A stretch of 64,000 nucleotides of DNA from Marinifilum fragile JCM 15579 (GTDB lineage: Bacteria; Bacteroidota; Bacteroidia; Bacteroidales; Marinifilaceae), in assembly GCF_001310955.1 (NCBI RefSeq), contig NZ_BAZX01000009.1, forward strand, positions 1 to 64,000, read 5' to 3'. A program made the translations under genes and the position numbers. The notes below the pieces were generated by a model. That model searched no databases, was not told the origin of the DNA, and worked only from the letters and a program-made list of their open reading frames with translations. The first letter of the stretch is position 1, and the number at the start of each line of letters is the position of its first letter. Below, in pieces: positions 7,289 through 18,593 of the stretch.

Positions 7289-10200
7289 CTATAAAATAGC
7301 CGTTAATAGCTTCTTGGCTTCCTTTTCCGATATTCCCTTACGCTCAGCGTAGTCTTTTACCTGATCTTCTTTGATCTTATCAATCGAAAAATAAATTGCA
7401 TCGGGATGAGCCAATACCAAACCACTTACTGAAGCTGCAGGATACATGGCATAGCTTTCGGTTAATGTTGCTCCAATATTCTCCTCAACCTGCAAGAAAT
7501 CCCAAAGTACTTTCTTTTCGGAATGTTCTGGTAAGGAAGGATAACCAAAGGCCGGACGAATTCCCTGGTACTTTTCACGTAACATTTCCTCAACGCTCAG
7601 GTCTTCTCCATTTGCATAGGCCCAATCTTCTTTACGGATTTTTTCATGCAACAATTCTGTGTATGCTTCGGCCAATCTATCTGCCAAAATCTTAATCATG
7701 ATACTGTTGTAATCATCATTTTGCTCAGTATATTTTTGCAGACTCGCTTCTATTCCCAGCCCAGCTGTTACTACAAATGATCCTATATAATCAATTCGTC
7801 CCGATTCAATTGGAGCAATAAAATCGCTCAAACACAAGTTGCTTAAACCTTTTGAAAATTTCTCCTGCTGACGAATTTGAGTAAATCGCTTCAACTCTGA
7901 ACTTCTTTCCTCATCAGAATAAATGACAATGTCATCGCCTACTGCATTTGCCGGGAACAATCCATAAACTGCACTAGCTTCCAAAAGATTCTCCTTTTCA
8001 ATCTTGTCCAACATTTTATTGGCATCGTCGAAAAGCTTTTTGGCCTCATCCTTGTAATCCGGATCTTCCATAATTTCCGGATACATGCATTTCAACTCCC
8101 AGGCTACAAAAAAGAAGGTCCAATCAATATATTTTCTTATTTCACTAATAGAGAAATTCTTCTGTACTTGTAAACCAATTTTCTTTGGTTTGTATATTGG
8201 TGATTTGGTCCAATCAATTGCCTCCGCATTTGCTCTTGCCTCTTGCAAAGAATAATAATCAGCCGATTTTTGCTTGACATGATTCTCTCTTACCTCTTGA
8301 TATTGCACTTTTACACCAGCTAAATATTCTTCGCGTTTACTCTTGTCACATAATTTTTTGAAAATACCTACCGACTGAGAAGCATCGCTCACATGCACTA
8401 CTCCATTTTTATAGTTTGGCTCAATCTTAACTGCCGTATGTAATTCCGATGTTGTTGCACCTCCCACTACCAAAGGGATATCAAATCCTTCTCGTTGCAT
8501 CTCTTCGGCAACAAAACACATCTCTTCCAGGGATGGTGTAATCAAACCACTCAATCCGATGGCATCAACATTTTCTTGTTTGGCCACTTCCAAGATCTTC
8601 GAACATGGAACCATCACACCCAAATCGATCACTTCAAAATTGTTACATCCCAAAACTACATCCACAATATTTTTGCCGATATCATGAACATCACCTTTTA
8701 CTGTTGCCATTAGAATTTTACCTGCATTTTTGGCATCGGCGGCATTGCTTTTCTCTTTTTCGATAAAGGGTTGAAGGTATGCAACGGCTTTTTTCATCAC
8801 CCTTGCAGATTTTACTACCTGAGGAAGAAACATTTTTCCATCGCCGAACAACTCACCAACTATATTCATACCGTCCATTAAAGGTTTTTCGATTACCTCC
8901 AATGCTTTCGGATAATTTTGACGAGCCTCTTCAGCGTCCTCTTCTATATAATCGGTAATTCCTTTTACCAAGGAGTAAGACAATCTCTCATTGACTGATT
9001 TTTCCCTCCAAATATCCTTTTTTGCTTGACTTGTTCCTGCCGATTTTAATCCTTCGGCAAATTCTATTAAGATTTCAGTAGCATCAGGTTTCCTGTTCAA
9101 CACTACATCTTCCACCTTCTCTAATAATTCCGGTTCAATCTCATCGTAAATCTGCAACATTCCAGGATTTACAATTCCCATATCCAAACCTTCCTTAATG
9201 GCGTGATACAAGAAAACCGAATGCATCGCTTCACGAACCACATTGTTCCCACGGAAAGAAAAAGACAGGTTACTAATTCCTCCACTAATTTTTGCATGTG
9301 GAAGATTCTCCTTGATCCATCTTACGGTATTTATAAAATCAACAGCATAATTGTTGTGTTCCTCTATTCCAGTAGCTATTGCCAATACATTTGGATCGAA
9401 GATGATATCTTCTGGCGGGAAACCAACTTTCTCTGTCAATATTTTATAAGCTCTACCACAAATTTCAATTCTGCGCTCATAAGTATCGGCCTGACCTTTT
9501 TCGTCGAAAGCCATTACCACAGCAGCAGCTCCATACCTTTTAATTTGGGTAGCATACTTTATAAATTCCTCTTCGCCCTCTTTCAATGAAATGGAGTTTA
9601 CCACTGATTTTCCCTGTACACATTTCAAACCAGCTTCCAACACAGTCCATTTCGAAGAATCAATCATGACAGGAACGCGAGAAATTTCCGGTTCTGAAAC
9701 CAACAGTTTCAGAAAGACATCCATCTCTTTCTCAGCATCTAACATGGCATCATCCATGTTCACATCAATAATTTGAGCACCATTTTCGACCTGTGAACGA
9801 GCAATTGAAAGCGCCTCCTCGTATTTTTCTTCACGGATTAATCTCGCAAACTTTCGAGAACCTGCAACATTGGTACGCTCACCTACATTCACAAAGTTGC
9901 TCATAGAGTTGATGCGCAACATCTCTAATCCGCTTAAGCGAGTTTCCGTTTCCACAACAGGAATTTCTCTAGGCGAAGCATCTTTAACTACTTCGGCAAT
10001 TGCAGCAATATGATCTGGTCTTGTTCCGCAACATCCTCCTACAATATTTACCTTTTTGTTCTCCAGTAACTCCTTTAAATCACCCACCATGGTGGTAGGA
10101 GTTTCATCGTATTCGCCCAATTCGTTTGGCAAACCAGCATTAGGATATACACTTACATATACAGGCAACAAAGTATCCAATTGCTGGATAAATGGAATCA

Positions 10201-10957
10201 AATCCTTTGCCCCGAAAGCACAATTCAGGCCAATACTCAACAACCTCTCACATTTCATCGAAGTTACAAAGGCTTCCAATGTCTGACCTGATAAGGTTCT
10301 CCCACTATTATCGGTGATCGTTCCTGAAATCATGATTGGTAGATCCAACTCTCTCTCTTCCAAAAGTTGATCTGCGGCATAAACAGCAGCTTTTGCATTA
10401 AGGGTATCGAAAATGGTTTCTATCAATAAGGCATCAACACCTCCATCAACCAAACCCTTAATTTGTTCGGTGTAAATTTCAACCAAATCATCAAAACTTA
10501 CATCTCTGTAACCTGGATCTTCCACTTTTGGAGACATTGATGTGGTCTTATTTGTTGGACCAATGGCACCAGCTATCCACCTTGGCGTATTTGGATCTAT
10601 TTTCTGAATTTCTTCAATCGCTCTTCGAGCATTCTTCACCGCTTCCAGATTCAATTCATAAGCAAGCTCTTCCAATTGATAATCAATCAAAGAAATCGCA
10701 TTTGAATTAAAAGTATTGGTCTCTATGATATTGGCACCTGCTTTTAAAAATTCAAGGTGAATATTTTTAATAATATCTGGTTGAGTCAGCGTCAACAAAT
10801 CATTGTGACCTTTTTGATCAGCTGAAATATTAGCAAATCTTTCTCCTCTAAAATCCGATTCAACTAATTTATAGGACTGAATCATGGTTCCCATTGCTCC
10901 ATCGAGAACCAAAATCTGATTTTTTAATGCCTCTTTAATCGTAAAATTTTGCTTCAT
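7289..10957 (-). CDS. metH: Cobalamin-dependent methionine synthase
   Basis: MetH transfers a methyl group from 5-methyl-THF via methylcobalamin to homocysteine. The full four-module enzyme is present (1222 aa from this start): homocysteine domain with GLNCAFG and GGCCGT zinc cysteines (about 1-330), pterin-binding barrel (about 350-620), cobalamin cap and binding domain with DVHDIGKN (His ligand, about residue 750), and the C-terminal AdoMet reactivation domain with [14 protein letters not shown] chose ATG at 10957 ([11 protein letters not shown]). A TTG four codons upstream would overlap the aspartokinase stop, whereas the chosen ATG follows it by one base. Dependence on B12 implies cobalamin uptake or synthesis elsewhere in the genome. 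Confidence 0.97.
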   Translation of the reverse strand: MKQNFTIKEALKNQILVLDGAMGTMIQSYKLVESDFRGERFANISADQKGHNDLLTLTQPDIIKNIHLEFLKAGANIIETNTFNSNAISLIDYQLEELAYELNLEAVKNARRAIEEIQKIDPNTPRWIAGAIGPTNKTTSMSPKVEDPGYRDVSFDDLVEIYTEQIKGLVDGGVDALLIETIFDTLNAKAAVYAADQLLEERELDLPIMISGTITDNSGRTLSGQTLEAFVTSMKCERLLSIGLNCAFGAKDLIPFIQQLDTLLPVYVSVYPNAGLPNELGEYDETPTTMVGDLKELLENKKVNIVGGCCGTRPDHIAAIAEVVKDASPREIPVVETETRLSGLEMLRINSMSNFVNVGERTNVAGSRKFARLIREEKYEEALSIARSQVENGAQIIDVNMDDAMLDAEKEMDVFLKLLVSEPEISRVPVMIDSSKWTVLEAGLKCVQGKSVVNSISLKEGEEEFIKYATQIKRYGAAAVVMAFDEKGQADTYERRIEICGRAYKILTEKVGFPPEDIIFDPNVLAIATGIEEHNNYAVDFINTVRWIKENLPHAKISGGISNLSFSFRGNNVVREAMHSVFLYHAIKEGLDMGIVNPGMLQIYDEIEPELLEKVEDVVLNRKPDATEILIEFAEGLKSAGTSQAKKDIWREKSVNERLSYSLVKGITDYIEEDAEEARQNYPKALEVIEKPLMDGMNIVGELFGDGKMFLPQVVKSARVMKKAVAYLQPFIEKEKSNAADAKNAGKILMATVKGDVHDIGKNIVDVVLGCNNFEVIDLGVMVPCSKILEVAKQENVDAIGLSGLITPSLEEMCFVAEEMQREGFDIPLVVGGATTSELHTAVKIEPNYKNGVVHVSDASQSVGIFKKLCDKSKREEYLAGVKVQYQEVRENHVKQKSADYYSLQEARANAEAIDWTKSPIYKPKKIGLQVQKNFSISEIRKYIDWTFFFVAWELKCMYPEIMEDPDYKDEAKKLFDDANKMLDKIEKENLLEASAVYGLFPANAVGDDIVIYSDEERSSELKRFTQIRQQEKFSKGLSNLCLSDFIAPIESGRIDYIGSFVVTAGLGIEASLQKYTEQNDDYNSIMIKILADRLAEAYTELLHEKIRKEDWAYANGEDLSVEEMLREKYQGIRPAFGYPSLPEHSEKKVLWDFLQVEENIGATLTESYAMYPAASVSGLVLAHPDAIYFSIDKIKEDQVKDYAERKGISEKEAKKLLTAIL

Positions 10958-10958
10958 A

Positions 10959-12218
10959 TTAATTTTCAACTGTAAGATAGATTGCTGTATTGCTATTTTT
11001 TTGCTCTACCAAAACATGGTGTTTGTTTTGAATTTCTTCAATCGTAGATGGCGTATAGTGTCGAACGGTTATTAACTCCAAATCTTCACTCAGATCTACT
11101 TCATATTTTTTACTCAATTCACCGATTAGCTCTTTAATATTTCTTACCGAACTATTAACACAAAATGCAAAACTAACAGCAGTGTTTTGAGTAAAATTAA
11201 GCTTAATTCTAAACTTTGTCACGAGTGAAAAGATAAAAACCAGATCTTTTTCGCCTATAAATGAAAAATTTAACGGTTTCAAATTCACCATAACCTGTTT
11301 TTTCTTCACAATATAGTTTGGCAACATGGGTTGAGGCTGCTCTCCCTTTGTAATCAAGGTTCCTTTCTGCGATGGATCGATAAATGATTTCACCCAAAGA
11401 GGAATTTGTTTTGCCTGCAAAGGCTTTATGGTTTTTGGATGAATTACCCTTGCCCCATAATACGACAACTCGATTGCTTCGTGATATGGAATCAAATCCA
11501 ATTTGGTTGTTGTATCAAAATAATCAGGATCTGCATTTAATATTCCCAACACATCTTTCCAAATGATCATTTTATCAGCGCCAAGCAGATGAGCAAGGAT
11601 TGCAGCCGTATAATCTGAACCTTCCCGTCCCAGCGAAGTGGTAAATCCTTTATCATCGCGGGCGATAAAACCTTGAGTAATGTAAAGGGCTTGCGAATCA
11701 TCAACAAATTTTACATTCACCTTCTCTTTTGATGTTTCCCAATTGATATTGGCATCCAAGTAATTGTCATCAGAATCCAGACAGGTTCTGATATCAATCC
11801 ACTGATTCTTTTGACCAGTTTCATTCAAATAACCTGAAATTATGGTTGTTGAAAGTAACTCGCCAAAACCAATCACCTGATCATATTCAAAATTGAACTG
11901 ATCAGATGATGGCTTTGAAATTTTGGTTTCCAGCTCGACGAAAAGAGCGTTTACTTCCGAGATAATTTGTTCTGGCACCTCTTCGAATAAATCGTTGAGC
12001 ACTGAAATGTGGTTCTTTTTCAGTGTCTCGAAGTGATTCCAACATTTATCGCTTCCCGAAAAATATGCATCTACCAATTCTTCCAGCAGGTTTGTTGTTG
12101 ATCCTATTGCCGAAATCACGACAGCTAGAGGGCGCTTTACCTTAGCTATAATCTGACAGATGTTTCGTATGGCAGCCGCATCTTTTACAGATACACCACC
12201 GAATTTGTATATTATCAT
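10959..12218 (-). CDS. Aspartate kinase (methionine operon copy)
   Basis: It phosphorylates aspartate as the first step toward homoserine. The 419-aa protein opens with the kinase signature [10 protein letters not shown], has [11 protein letters not shown] and [15 protein letters not shown] in the nucleotide and aspartate site, and ends with an ACT-like region (about 300-400) that may mediate feedback control. ATG at 12218 is preferred: the upstream in-frame GTG at 12266 would add residues overlapping hom and lacking family similarity. It lies between hom and metH in the riboswitch-led operon, so it probably supplies aspartyl phosphate for methionine. A clear paralogue is encoded at 17048-18304. 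No fused homoserine dehydrogenase domain is present; that activity is in the next gene upstream. Confidence 0.9.
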   Translation of the reverse strand: MIIYKFGGVSVKDAAAIRNICQIIAKVKRPLAVVISAIGSTTNLLEELVDAYFSGSDKCWNHFETLKKNHISVLNDLFEEVPEQIISEVNALFVELETKISKPSSDQFNFEYDQVIGFGELLSTTIISGYLNETGQKNQWIDIRTCLDSDDNYLDANINWETSKEKVNVKFVDDSQALYITQGFIARDDKGFTTSLGREGSDYTAAILAHLLGADKMIIWKDVLGILNADPDYFDTTTKLDLIPYHEAIELSYYGARVIHPKTIKPLQAKQIPLWVKSFIDPSQKGTLITKGEQPQPMLPNYIVKKKQVMVNLKPLNFSFIGEKDLVFIFSLVTKFRIKLNFTQNTAVSFAFCVNSSVRNIKELIGELSKKYEVDLSEDLELITVRHYTPSTIEEIQNKHHVLVEQKNSNTAIYLTVEN

Positions 12219-12255
12219 TTTTCTTTTTGATCTTAGATGTGATTTCCCCAGCAAA

Positions 12256-13445
12256 TTATTCATCACCTAAATAGGCTATGAAAATATCTCGTCCTTTAAT
12301 TTGCTGACGAATTTTTATCAAATCGGAAAGGTTCAATGTTCCAATCACATAATTGAATTCTTTCCCTGTTAGAGATTCCCTAATTTCTTTGAAATCGAAC
12401 AGATCCAAATCATCCTTGTTCGTATATCTCAAATAAACCTCAACCTCCATATCATTGGTGTACTCTAAGCCTCCATAGTATTTTAGCTTTTTGTACTCAT
12501 ATTTATAATCGTAAGCCAATGCCGTAATATCCGATAATACCGCTGAACCGGTAGGATGTGCTCCTGCTCCTTTCCCATACATAAATTGGTTGTCGTAGAA
12601 ATTTCCTTGAATCAACACTCCGTTGTAATGACTCTCAACGGTATAAGCATGTTCTTCAGGTTTCACAAACTTAGGCGCTACCAAAAGGTTCACATGGTTT
12701 CCATTTACCTTAGTCACTTTTCCTAACAATCTGATTTTATATCCTTTCTGCGAAGCCAATTCGATATCCTTTGGCGATAAGTTCGAAATTCCAAAGTTGA
12801 AAACCTGATCAGGATGCACAAAAAGTCCAAAACCATGAACGGTTAGAATGATCAACTTGTATAGTGTATCAAATCCATCAACATCTGATGTTGGATCACT
12901 TTCGGCAAAACCTAGATCTTGTGCTTGTTTCAAGGCAACATCGTAATCCAAATTTTCATTAAAAATCTTCGTAAGAATGTAATTCGATGAACCATTCAAA
13001 ATTCCACTTACCGATTGTAACAGGTCATTATCGTAGTACTCTTCCAGGTTTCTAATAATTGGAATACTACCACAAGCCGATGCTTCATATACAAATGAAA
13101 CTTTGTGCTGCCATTGCAATTGAATCAATTCCTCGATATGGTAAGCCAACATTTTTTTATTGGCTGAAACTACATGCTTTCCATTTTTCAGAGCTGTTTT
13201 TACAATCTGATAAGCTGCATCAGCATCATCAATCAATTCCGCAACAACATTAATTTCAGGATCATTTAAAATATCATCAGGGTTCGTGGTTAAAACTTCT
13301 GAATCTAAATCTCTCTCCTTTTCGCCATCTTTTACACATACCTTTACAATAGAGGCATCAAGCCTTTACTATTTTTCAGAACGTGGGCCAATCCGGAACC
13401 AACAACTCCGTATCCGAATACACCTATTTTAAGTTTATTGCTCAT
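12256..13445 (-). pseudogene. hom: Homoserine dehydrogenase, frameshifted near the N-terminus
   Basis: The enzyme reduces aspartate semialdehyde to homoserine, the branch point to Met and Thr. From ATG at 13445 the frame reads MSNKLKIGVFGYGVVGSG (NAD-binding GxGxxG) to KNSKGL and then meets a stop. From about 13357 another frame continues ASIVKVCVKDGEKERDLD and runs unbroken through ELIDDADAAYQ, NGKHVVSANKKMLA and the catalytic region to 12256. One missing base between TTG and ATGCC (13354-13364) restores an intact protein of about 396 aa. An internal ATG at 13236 would give 326 aa without the nucleotide-binding motif. The start overlaps the metX stop by 11 bp, as in a tight operon. I cannot tell a true mutation from a sequencing error. 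Confidence 0.85.
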
Positions 13446-14469
13446 TGATTTTGCTTTCGATTAAAAATGATTGTAGTACTTTGCTTAATTGTTCTTGTTC
13501 TAAAAGGAATCCATCATGACCATATAGCGAATGGATTTCCATGTATTGAGCTTGCGGAATATGATCCGCAATAAATTTTTGTTCATTGATCGGGAAAATC
13601 TGATCTGAATCGACTCCAATGACAAGTGTTCTTGATTTGATTTCATTCAGAGCTTTGATTAATCCACCTCTATTTCTTCCCATATCATGGCTGTCCATGA
13701 TTTTTGACAAATGCCAGTAAGAGTATGCATTAAATCTTCGAGCTAACTTTTCCCCCTGGTATCTTTGGTAAGAGCTTGCACGATAATCATCGGTCTTACC
13801 ATCATCATTCTCTTGTTGCGAATGATCGTAAGTTGCATAGGTTCTGTAACTCAACAATGCAATTGATCGAGCCACTCTCATTCCATCCAAACCTGCTTCA
13901 TCATTCGATTCCTTCCAGGTAGGATCAACTTCAATCGACATTCTTTGCGATTCGTTAAAGGCAATTCCCCAAGGTGAGTGCTTGGCATTCGATGCCAAAA
14001 CCACCAAATTGTCTAACTTACCATTCAACAAGTAAGCCCACTCCAAGGCTTGCATGCCTCCCAGTGAGCTACCAATCATCATATGAATGCGGTTAATATT
14101 TAAATGTTTTCGTAAAATTTCGTGTGCCGCCACCAAGTCGCGTACGGTCAATTGTGGAAAATCGTGATAGTATGCTTGTCCATTCTCCGGATTTTTAGAT
14201 AGAGGTCCCGTTGTACCGTAACATGAACCAATAAAATTGGCACATACGATAAAATAATCCTTGGGATTAAAAAAGTCCTTCTCTCCAAAAAGCCCTGACC
14301 ACCAATCGAAAACATCAGAATTGGCAGTAAGTGCATGACAAACCCAAATCACATTATTTCGCGAAGGATCGTACTCCCCATAGGTGTGATAAGCAATGGT
14401 CAACTCCTTAAGGCGTTCGCCCGATTCAAGTTGTAAACCTTCTTTATGGATGTAACAATTTGGATTCAC
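13435..14469 (-). CDS. metX: Homoserine O-acetyltransferase
   Basis: MetX activates homoserine by O-acylation, providing the substrate for MetY. This 344-aa alpha/beta hydrolase has NVIWVCHALTANS, the oxyanion region, and the nucleophile elbow GSSLGGMQALEW (Ser about residue 134). The acid is probably in VIGVDSDQIFP and the histidine in SLYGHDGFLLE near the C-terminus. It follows metY after 122 bp and overlaps hom, so acylation, sulfhydrylation and homoserine supply are translationally linked. Acetyl versus succinyl specificity cannot be proven by eye, but pairing with metY favours acetyl. Confidence 0.93.
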   Translation of the reverse strand: MNPNCYIHKEGLQLESGERLKELTIAYHTYGEYDPSRNNVIWVCHALTANSDVFDWWSGLFGEKDFFNPKDYFIVCANFIGSCYGTTGPLSKNPENGQAYYHDFPQLTVRDLVAAHEILRKHLNINRIHMMIGSSLGGMQALEWAYLLNGKLDNLVVLASNAKHSPWGIAFNESQRMSIEVDPTWKESNDEAGLDGMRVARSIALLSYRTYATYDHSQQENDDGKTDDYRASSYQRYQGEKLARRFNAYSYWHLSKIMDSHDMGRNRGGLIKALNEIKSRTLVIGVDSDQIFPINEQKFIADHIPQAQYMEIHSLYGHDGFLLEQEQLSKVLQSFLIESKINEQ

Positions 14470-14540
14470 TGGTTAAAAATTTTGAGTATTGTTGTTTTTG
14501 TTTTTGTGAAAATCCCTTAAGGTAAGGATGTTAAAAGTTC

Positions 14541-14578
14541 CCTGAACGGAATCTTTTTAAAGAATAATTCCGTTCAGG
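14541..14578 (-). other. Intercistronic stem-loop between metY and metX
   Basis: CCTGAACGGAAT (14541-14552) and ATTCCGTTCAGG (14567-14578) are perfect 12-bp inverted arms around a 14-nt loop. On the transcribed minus strand it is followed by GAACTTTTAAC, too weak for a standard terminator. It could partly attenuate or protect the message between metY and metX. Confidence 0.6.
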
Positions 14579-14591
14579 ATTGCTATAAGAA

Positions 14592-15923
<1,332 letters not shown>

Positions 15924-15930
15924 TTATAGC

Positions 15931-15987
15931 TGTCAGCTCCCGATAGCTATCGGAATTACATGGCGCTTGTTTTTAAGCCACGTAATT
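15931..15987 (-). other. Hairpins just upstream of metY
   Basis: The palindrome CCGATAGCTATCGG occupies 15940-15953. AATTACATGGC (15954-15964) faces GCCACGTAATT (15977-15987), which in minus-strand RNA pairs along all 11 positions with one G-U. AGCTG/CAGCT lies nearer the start codon. These three structures occupy the last 76 nt before the metY ATG and could affect translation initiation. Confidence 0.5.
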
Positions 15988-16041
15988 GGTAACAGCTTAG
16001 GATTATAATATCCTTGATTTAAAATTTGATTAATTAGTTTA

Positions 16042-16157
16042 AGAAGCAAAGGCTTCTGGTTGTCGCAAATTCCGTATCTATCTCATGCACAATCAATCTG
16101 AATGCTTCGATAGATTCAGTTTAGATTGTATCAATTCCTATTTCTGAAAATCAGAAA
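16042..16157 (-). other. Further hairpins in the metY leader
   Basis: AGAAGC-AAAG-GCTTCT (16042-16057), CTGAAT...ATTCAG with outer AATC/GATT (16091-16127) and TTTCTGA-AAA-TCAGAAA (16141-16157) are compact inverted repeats between the Met-rich ORF and metY. None is followed by a T-run on the minus strand, so they are not ordinary terminators. Confidence 0.45.
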
Positions 16158-16248
16158 CAATTGAAAAAGTAAATTAGAATTTGAATTCCCTGGTTCGGAG
16201 TTATTTTATACGCACCAGCATCTAAAAAATAGGGAAAGATCTTAGACA

Positions 16249-16284
16249 GAATGCGTTACAGCATACGCATCATTAGCTGCATTC
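16249..16284 (-). other. Mutually exclusive hairpins over the leader stop codon
   Basis: In minus-strand RNA, GAUGCGU (16271-16265) can pair with ACGCAUU (16256-16250), ending at the leader stop codon. The same 3' segment, as GCAUUC (16254-16249), can instead pair with GAAUGC (16284-16279). A ribosome paused on the Met codons would cover one 5' arm and choose the fold. Pairing is read by eye; no energy was computed. Confidence 0.35.
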
Positions 16285-16375
16285 GCATCATAGTGGTAAT
16301 AGATGCCAAAGTTTGCAACTGAATGTTTTGCTCTTGTTGAGCCTGCTTTTGAATGTGAATTTCTGTCTTCTTCAT
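16256..16375 (-). CDS. Met-rich 39-codon ORF, candidate leader peptide
   Basis: This ORF of 39 codons plus TAA lies between the SAM-I riboswitch and metY. Its N-terminal two-thirds is Gln-rich (MKKTEIHIQKQAQQEQN). The end reads TTMMRMQLMMRML, with six Met in the last eleven residues. The ATG is 8 nt after the 3' arm of the riboswitch P1 helix, so riboswitch folding could directly gate its translation. The codons for MMRM occur twice in a near-direct repeat (ATGATGCGAATGC and ATGATGCGTATGC). The position and Met density suggest a ribosome-stalling leader that senses charged initiator-independent Met-tRNA, but this is inference. It could also be a small protein in its own right. Confidence 0.55.
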   Translation of the reverse strand: MKKTEIHIQKQAQQEQNIQLQTLASITTMMRMQLMMRML

Positions 16376-16383
16376 GATCGTTT

Positions 16384-16495
16384 AATTTATATTCACCAAA
16401 TTAAATGGTCAGGATTTGACACCTTTCAGCTTTTAGTTTTGCCGGGGTTGTCAGAAGGTCATCGAGCCTGTTCTCTCACTTCTTCTGTATAAATT
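16384..16495 (-). promoter_or_regulatory. SAM-I (S-box) riboswitch
   Basis: Read on the minus strand, the element has the S-box core: GAAGAAGTGAGAGAACAGG, CTCGATGACC, TGACAACC, then AAAGGTGTCAAATCCTGACC. P1 is a perfect AAUUUAUA/UAUAAAUU pair (16495-16488 with 16391-16384). CAACC/GGUG gives P3, and ACCA/UGGU makes the P4 hairpin. SAM binding to this class represses methionine genes. There is no terminator directly after it, so control may be translational through the small ORF that begins 8 nt beyond P1. The whole metY-metF operon lies downstream. Confidence 0.92.
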
Positions 16496-16535
16496 AATGA
16501 TATCCTCCTGCGAGTATTACCTTAAATATCTGCAA

Positions 16536-16566
16536 CAAATATAGGCATGATTTTTTAATCTCCAAA
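16536..16566 (-). promoter_or_regulatory. Promoter of the methionine operon
   Basis: On the minus strand TTTG (16566-16563) and TATATTTG (16543-16536) are separated by 19 nt, an exact match to the Bacteroidota sigma-factor promoter. Transcription should begin near 16529, about 35 nt before riboswitch helix P1. Confidence 0.8.
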
Positions 16567-16763
16567 TAAAAGAGGCACAACTCTTATTTTTTATTTCCTG
16601 AAAATGTGCAAACTATACCTTATATAGGCACAGGTGATTTTTTTGTGAAAAAAAAAATTAAAAACCTCATCCACATTCCCTTTCTACTGGCCTTATTTAT
16701 GCAAATAATATTTTCTTAATTATAATTCAACAATGAATTAGACATACAATCTTTCAATTCTAA

Positions 16764-16883
16764 ATTCTCACCTCTTAGGGGAGATGCCGACAGGCAGAGG
16801 TGTATTTTTGATGGTATTTTTCTTTTTTCACCCTATTCCCTGTAGGGATTTTCCCTAAAAGGGAAAAACTCAACTTGAAAAAG
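16764..16883. repeat. Dispersed intergenic repeat, copy 1
   Basis: This about 120-bp segment aligns almost end to end with 20493-20616. Shared strings include GTATTTTT, TTTCACCCT, GGGATTTTCCCTA and ACTCAACTTGAAAAAG. It contains small inverted arms (CCTCT...AGAGG; TTCCCTAAAAGGGAA) and no ORF. It lies between the methionine operon promoter and the end of the second aspartokinase gene. The rest of 16567-17000 shows nothing else recognised. Confidence 0.7.
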
Positions 16884-16990
16884 TCTTATAAAATTCAATC
16901 AAAATAAATAATTCAAACCGCATTAATGCTATTTCTACCAAAATTCATTGCTATGTTGATAAATCCAAAGCAATGCCTTGAATCTACGAT

Positions 16991-17024
16991 AAAAAATAAA
17001 AAAAGGACATGTCATGACATGTCC
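16991..17024 (-). terminator. Intrinsic terminator of the second aspartokinase
   Basis: GGACATGTCATGACATGTCC (17005-17024) is a perfect 20-bp palindrome. On the minus strand it is followed by an almost pure T tract (17004-16991), 24 bp past the stop codon at 17048. Confidence 0.9.
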
Positions 17025-17047
17025 CTACGGTATCTATATAAATTGAA

Positions 17048-18304
17048 TTATACAATCACAAATTGTGCGGTATCTCTGCTTCGTTGTTCCAATAAAATTT
17101 CTCTTCCTGCAGTCATTCTTTCCACCGCCTCATCATCATGATGACGAATGGTAATTAGCTCTACATTATCGTTGTATTTTACTTCAAAATCTTGAGAAAT
17201 TTCATTCAACAAATTATTCAATCTTCTCTCGGATTTATCTACACATACCGAAAAGCTAATTGCCGAATTTTGAGTTAGATTCACCTTCATGCGATGTTTT
17301 GCAAAAAGCGCGAACAAGGAACTTAAATTTTCCTCTAAAATGAAAGAAAAATCTGTTGGTCGAATGGATATCAACACCTGATCTTGTTTACGAATATACA
17401 CTGGCAATTGCTTTTCCATCTGTTTAGATGCTGTGCTAATTAAAGTGCCAGGTTCGCTATAGTTGATAAAGGATCGTACCTGCAATGGAATCTTCTTTCG
17501 TTTAATCGGTTGAATCGTTTTTGGATGAATCACTTTAGCTCCATAAAACGCCAACTCGATTGCCTCTTGATACGAAATTCTTTCCAACTTCTGTGCATCA
17601 TCCAGCCATTTTGGATCAGCATTCATAATTCCAGGAACATCTTTCCAGATTGACAATTTATCTACATCGAGAATGTAGGACAGAATTGCAGCAGTATAGT
17701 CCGATCCTTCGCGACCTAAAGTAGTAGTTTGATTGGTAGTTGTTCCGCCCAAAAAGCCCTGTGTTACATACACAAAAGTATTATTGAAACTAAAAGCTTG
17801 GGGTACTAGTTTTTGGGACAGCTCCCAATCGATTTTTCCTTCTCGATAACTATTGTCCGTTTTTAAGCAAGTTCTGATATCAACCCATTTATTTGGCGAT
17901 CCACTTTTTTTCAGATATTCCGAAACAATGGTGGTTGAAATCAGCTCCCCGAACGAAACAATCTGATCGTAATCAAAATCGTAATCCAAAGTTGGTTCTC
18001 CCTGCAAATAACAATGAAGTTGCTCGAACAATCGATTTACTTTTTCATAAACTTCATCTTCCTTATTTACAAACAACTCATGAATGATGTCGAAATGATA
18101 AGACTTTACCTCACGAAACTTTGATTCTACCGAATCTGATTTTGCACAAAAGTCATCGGTAATTTGCTCCAAAGCATTGGTTGTTTTGCCCATTGCCGAA
18201 AGAACAATAATGGTTTCGTCTTTATAAGATTGAACAATCTTTACAAAATTCTTGACACCTTCGGCACTATTTACCGATGCGCCTCCAAATTTAAATATGT
18301 TCAT
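17048..18304 (-). CDS. Aspartate kinase (stand-alone copy)
   Basis: A second monofunctional aspartokinase, 418 aa, colinear with the operon copy at 10959-12218. It has [37 protein letters not shown] and a C-terminal ACT-like region (about 305-400) with LTQNSAISFSVCV. It is outside the SAM riboswitch operon and has its own terminator, so it is likely to serve lysine/threonine or cell-wall diaminopimelate supply under different control. The divergent gene is fbp. A possible -7 element, TAATTTTG on the minus strand (18394-18387), lacks a good -33 partner. Confidence 0.9.
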   Translation of the reverse strand: MNIFKFGGASVNSAEGVKNFVKIVQSYKDETIIVLSAMGKTTNALEQITDDFCAKSDSVESKFREVKSYHFDIIHELFVNKEDEVYEKVNRLFEQLHCYLQGEPTLDYDFDYDQIVSFGELISTTIVSEYLKKSGSPNKWVDIRTCLKTDNSYREGKIDWELSQKLVPQAFSFNNTFVYVTQGFLGGTTTNQTTTLGREGSDYTAAILSYILDVDKLSIWKDVPGIMNADPKWLDDAQKLERISYQEAIELAFYGAKVIHPKTIQPIKRKKIPLQVRSFINYSEPGTLISTASKQMEKQLPVYIRKQDQVLISIRPTDFSFILEENLSSLFALFAKHRMKVNLTQNSAISFSVCVDKSERRLNNLLNEISQDFEVKYNDNVELITIRHHDDEAVERMTAGREILLEQRSRDTAQFVIV

Positions 18305-18526
18305 GTAAAATTACTTAAGTTTTATAGATTTTGGCTTTTGCCACTTTTTACAAAAATTGAAGGTACTAAATAAAGTTTGAGCAAAGCAAAATTATTTTTC
18401 AATATTTTGATTTTTTTACATTTTTTAAGATAACAATATGCTGTATAATAGCTCAAAATTGATTTAACCGTAAAAAATTCAATTTTTATTGAAAAAAAAC
18501 TTTTCTGTCAACGTTTGAAATAAGGG

Positions 18527-18559
18527 TTTGGCATTAAATAAAAAAGCATAACTTTATGC
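18527..18559 (+). promoter_or_regulatory. Promoter of fbp with overlapping palindrome
   Basis: TTTG (18527-18530) and TAACTTTA (18549-18556, one mismatch to TAnnTTTG) are 18 nt apart. The inverted repeat GCATAA-CT-TTATGC (18546-18559) covers the -7 element and could be a repressor site. The remainder of the 289-bp divergent gap is AT-rich with no gene. Confidence 0.45.
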
Positions 18560-18593
18560 CACCAAATGAATGTAAACCAAAAGCCTTTTTAAA

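Noticed and set aside
16384..16495. Cobalamin riboswitch ahead of the B12-dependent metH operon
   Set aside because: The core strings and P1-P4 layout fit SAM-I; no B12-box sequence was seen.
16926..17141. 71-codon plus-strand ORF
   Set aside because: It runs through the terminator palindrome and into the antisense of the aspartokinase gene.
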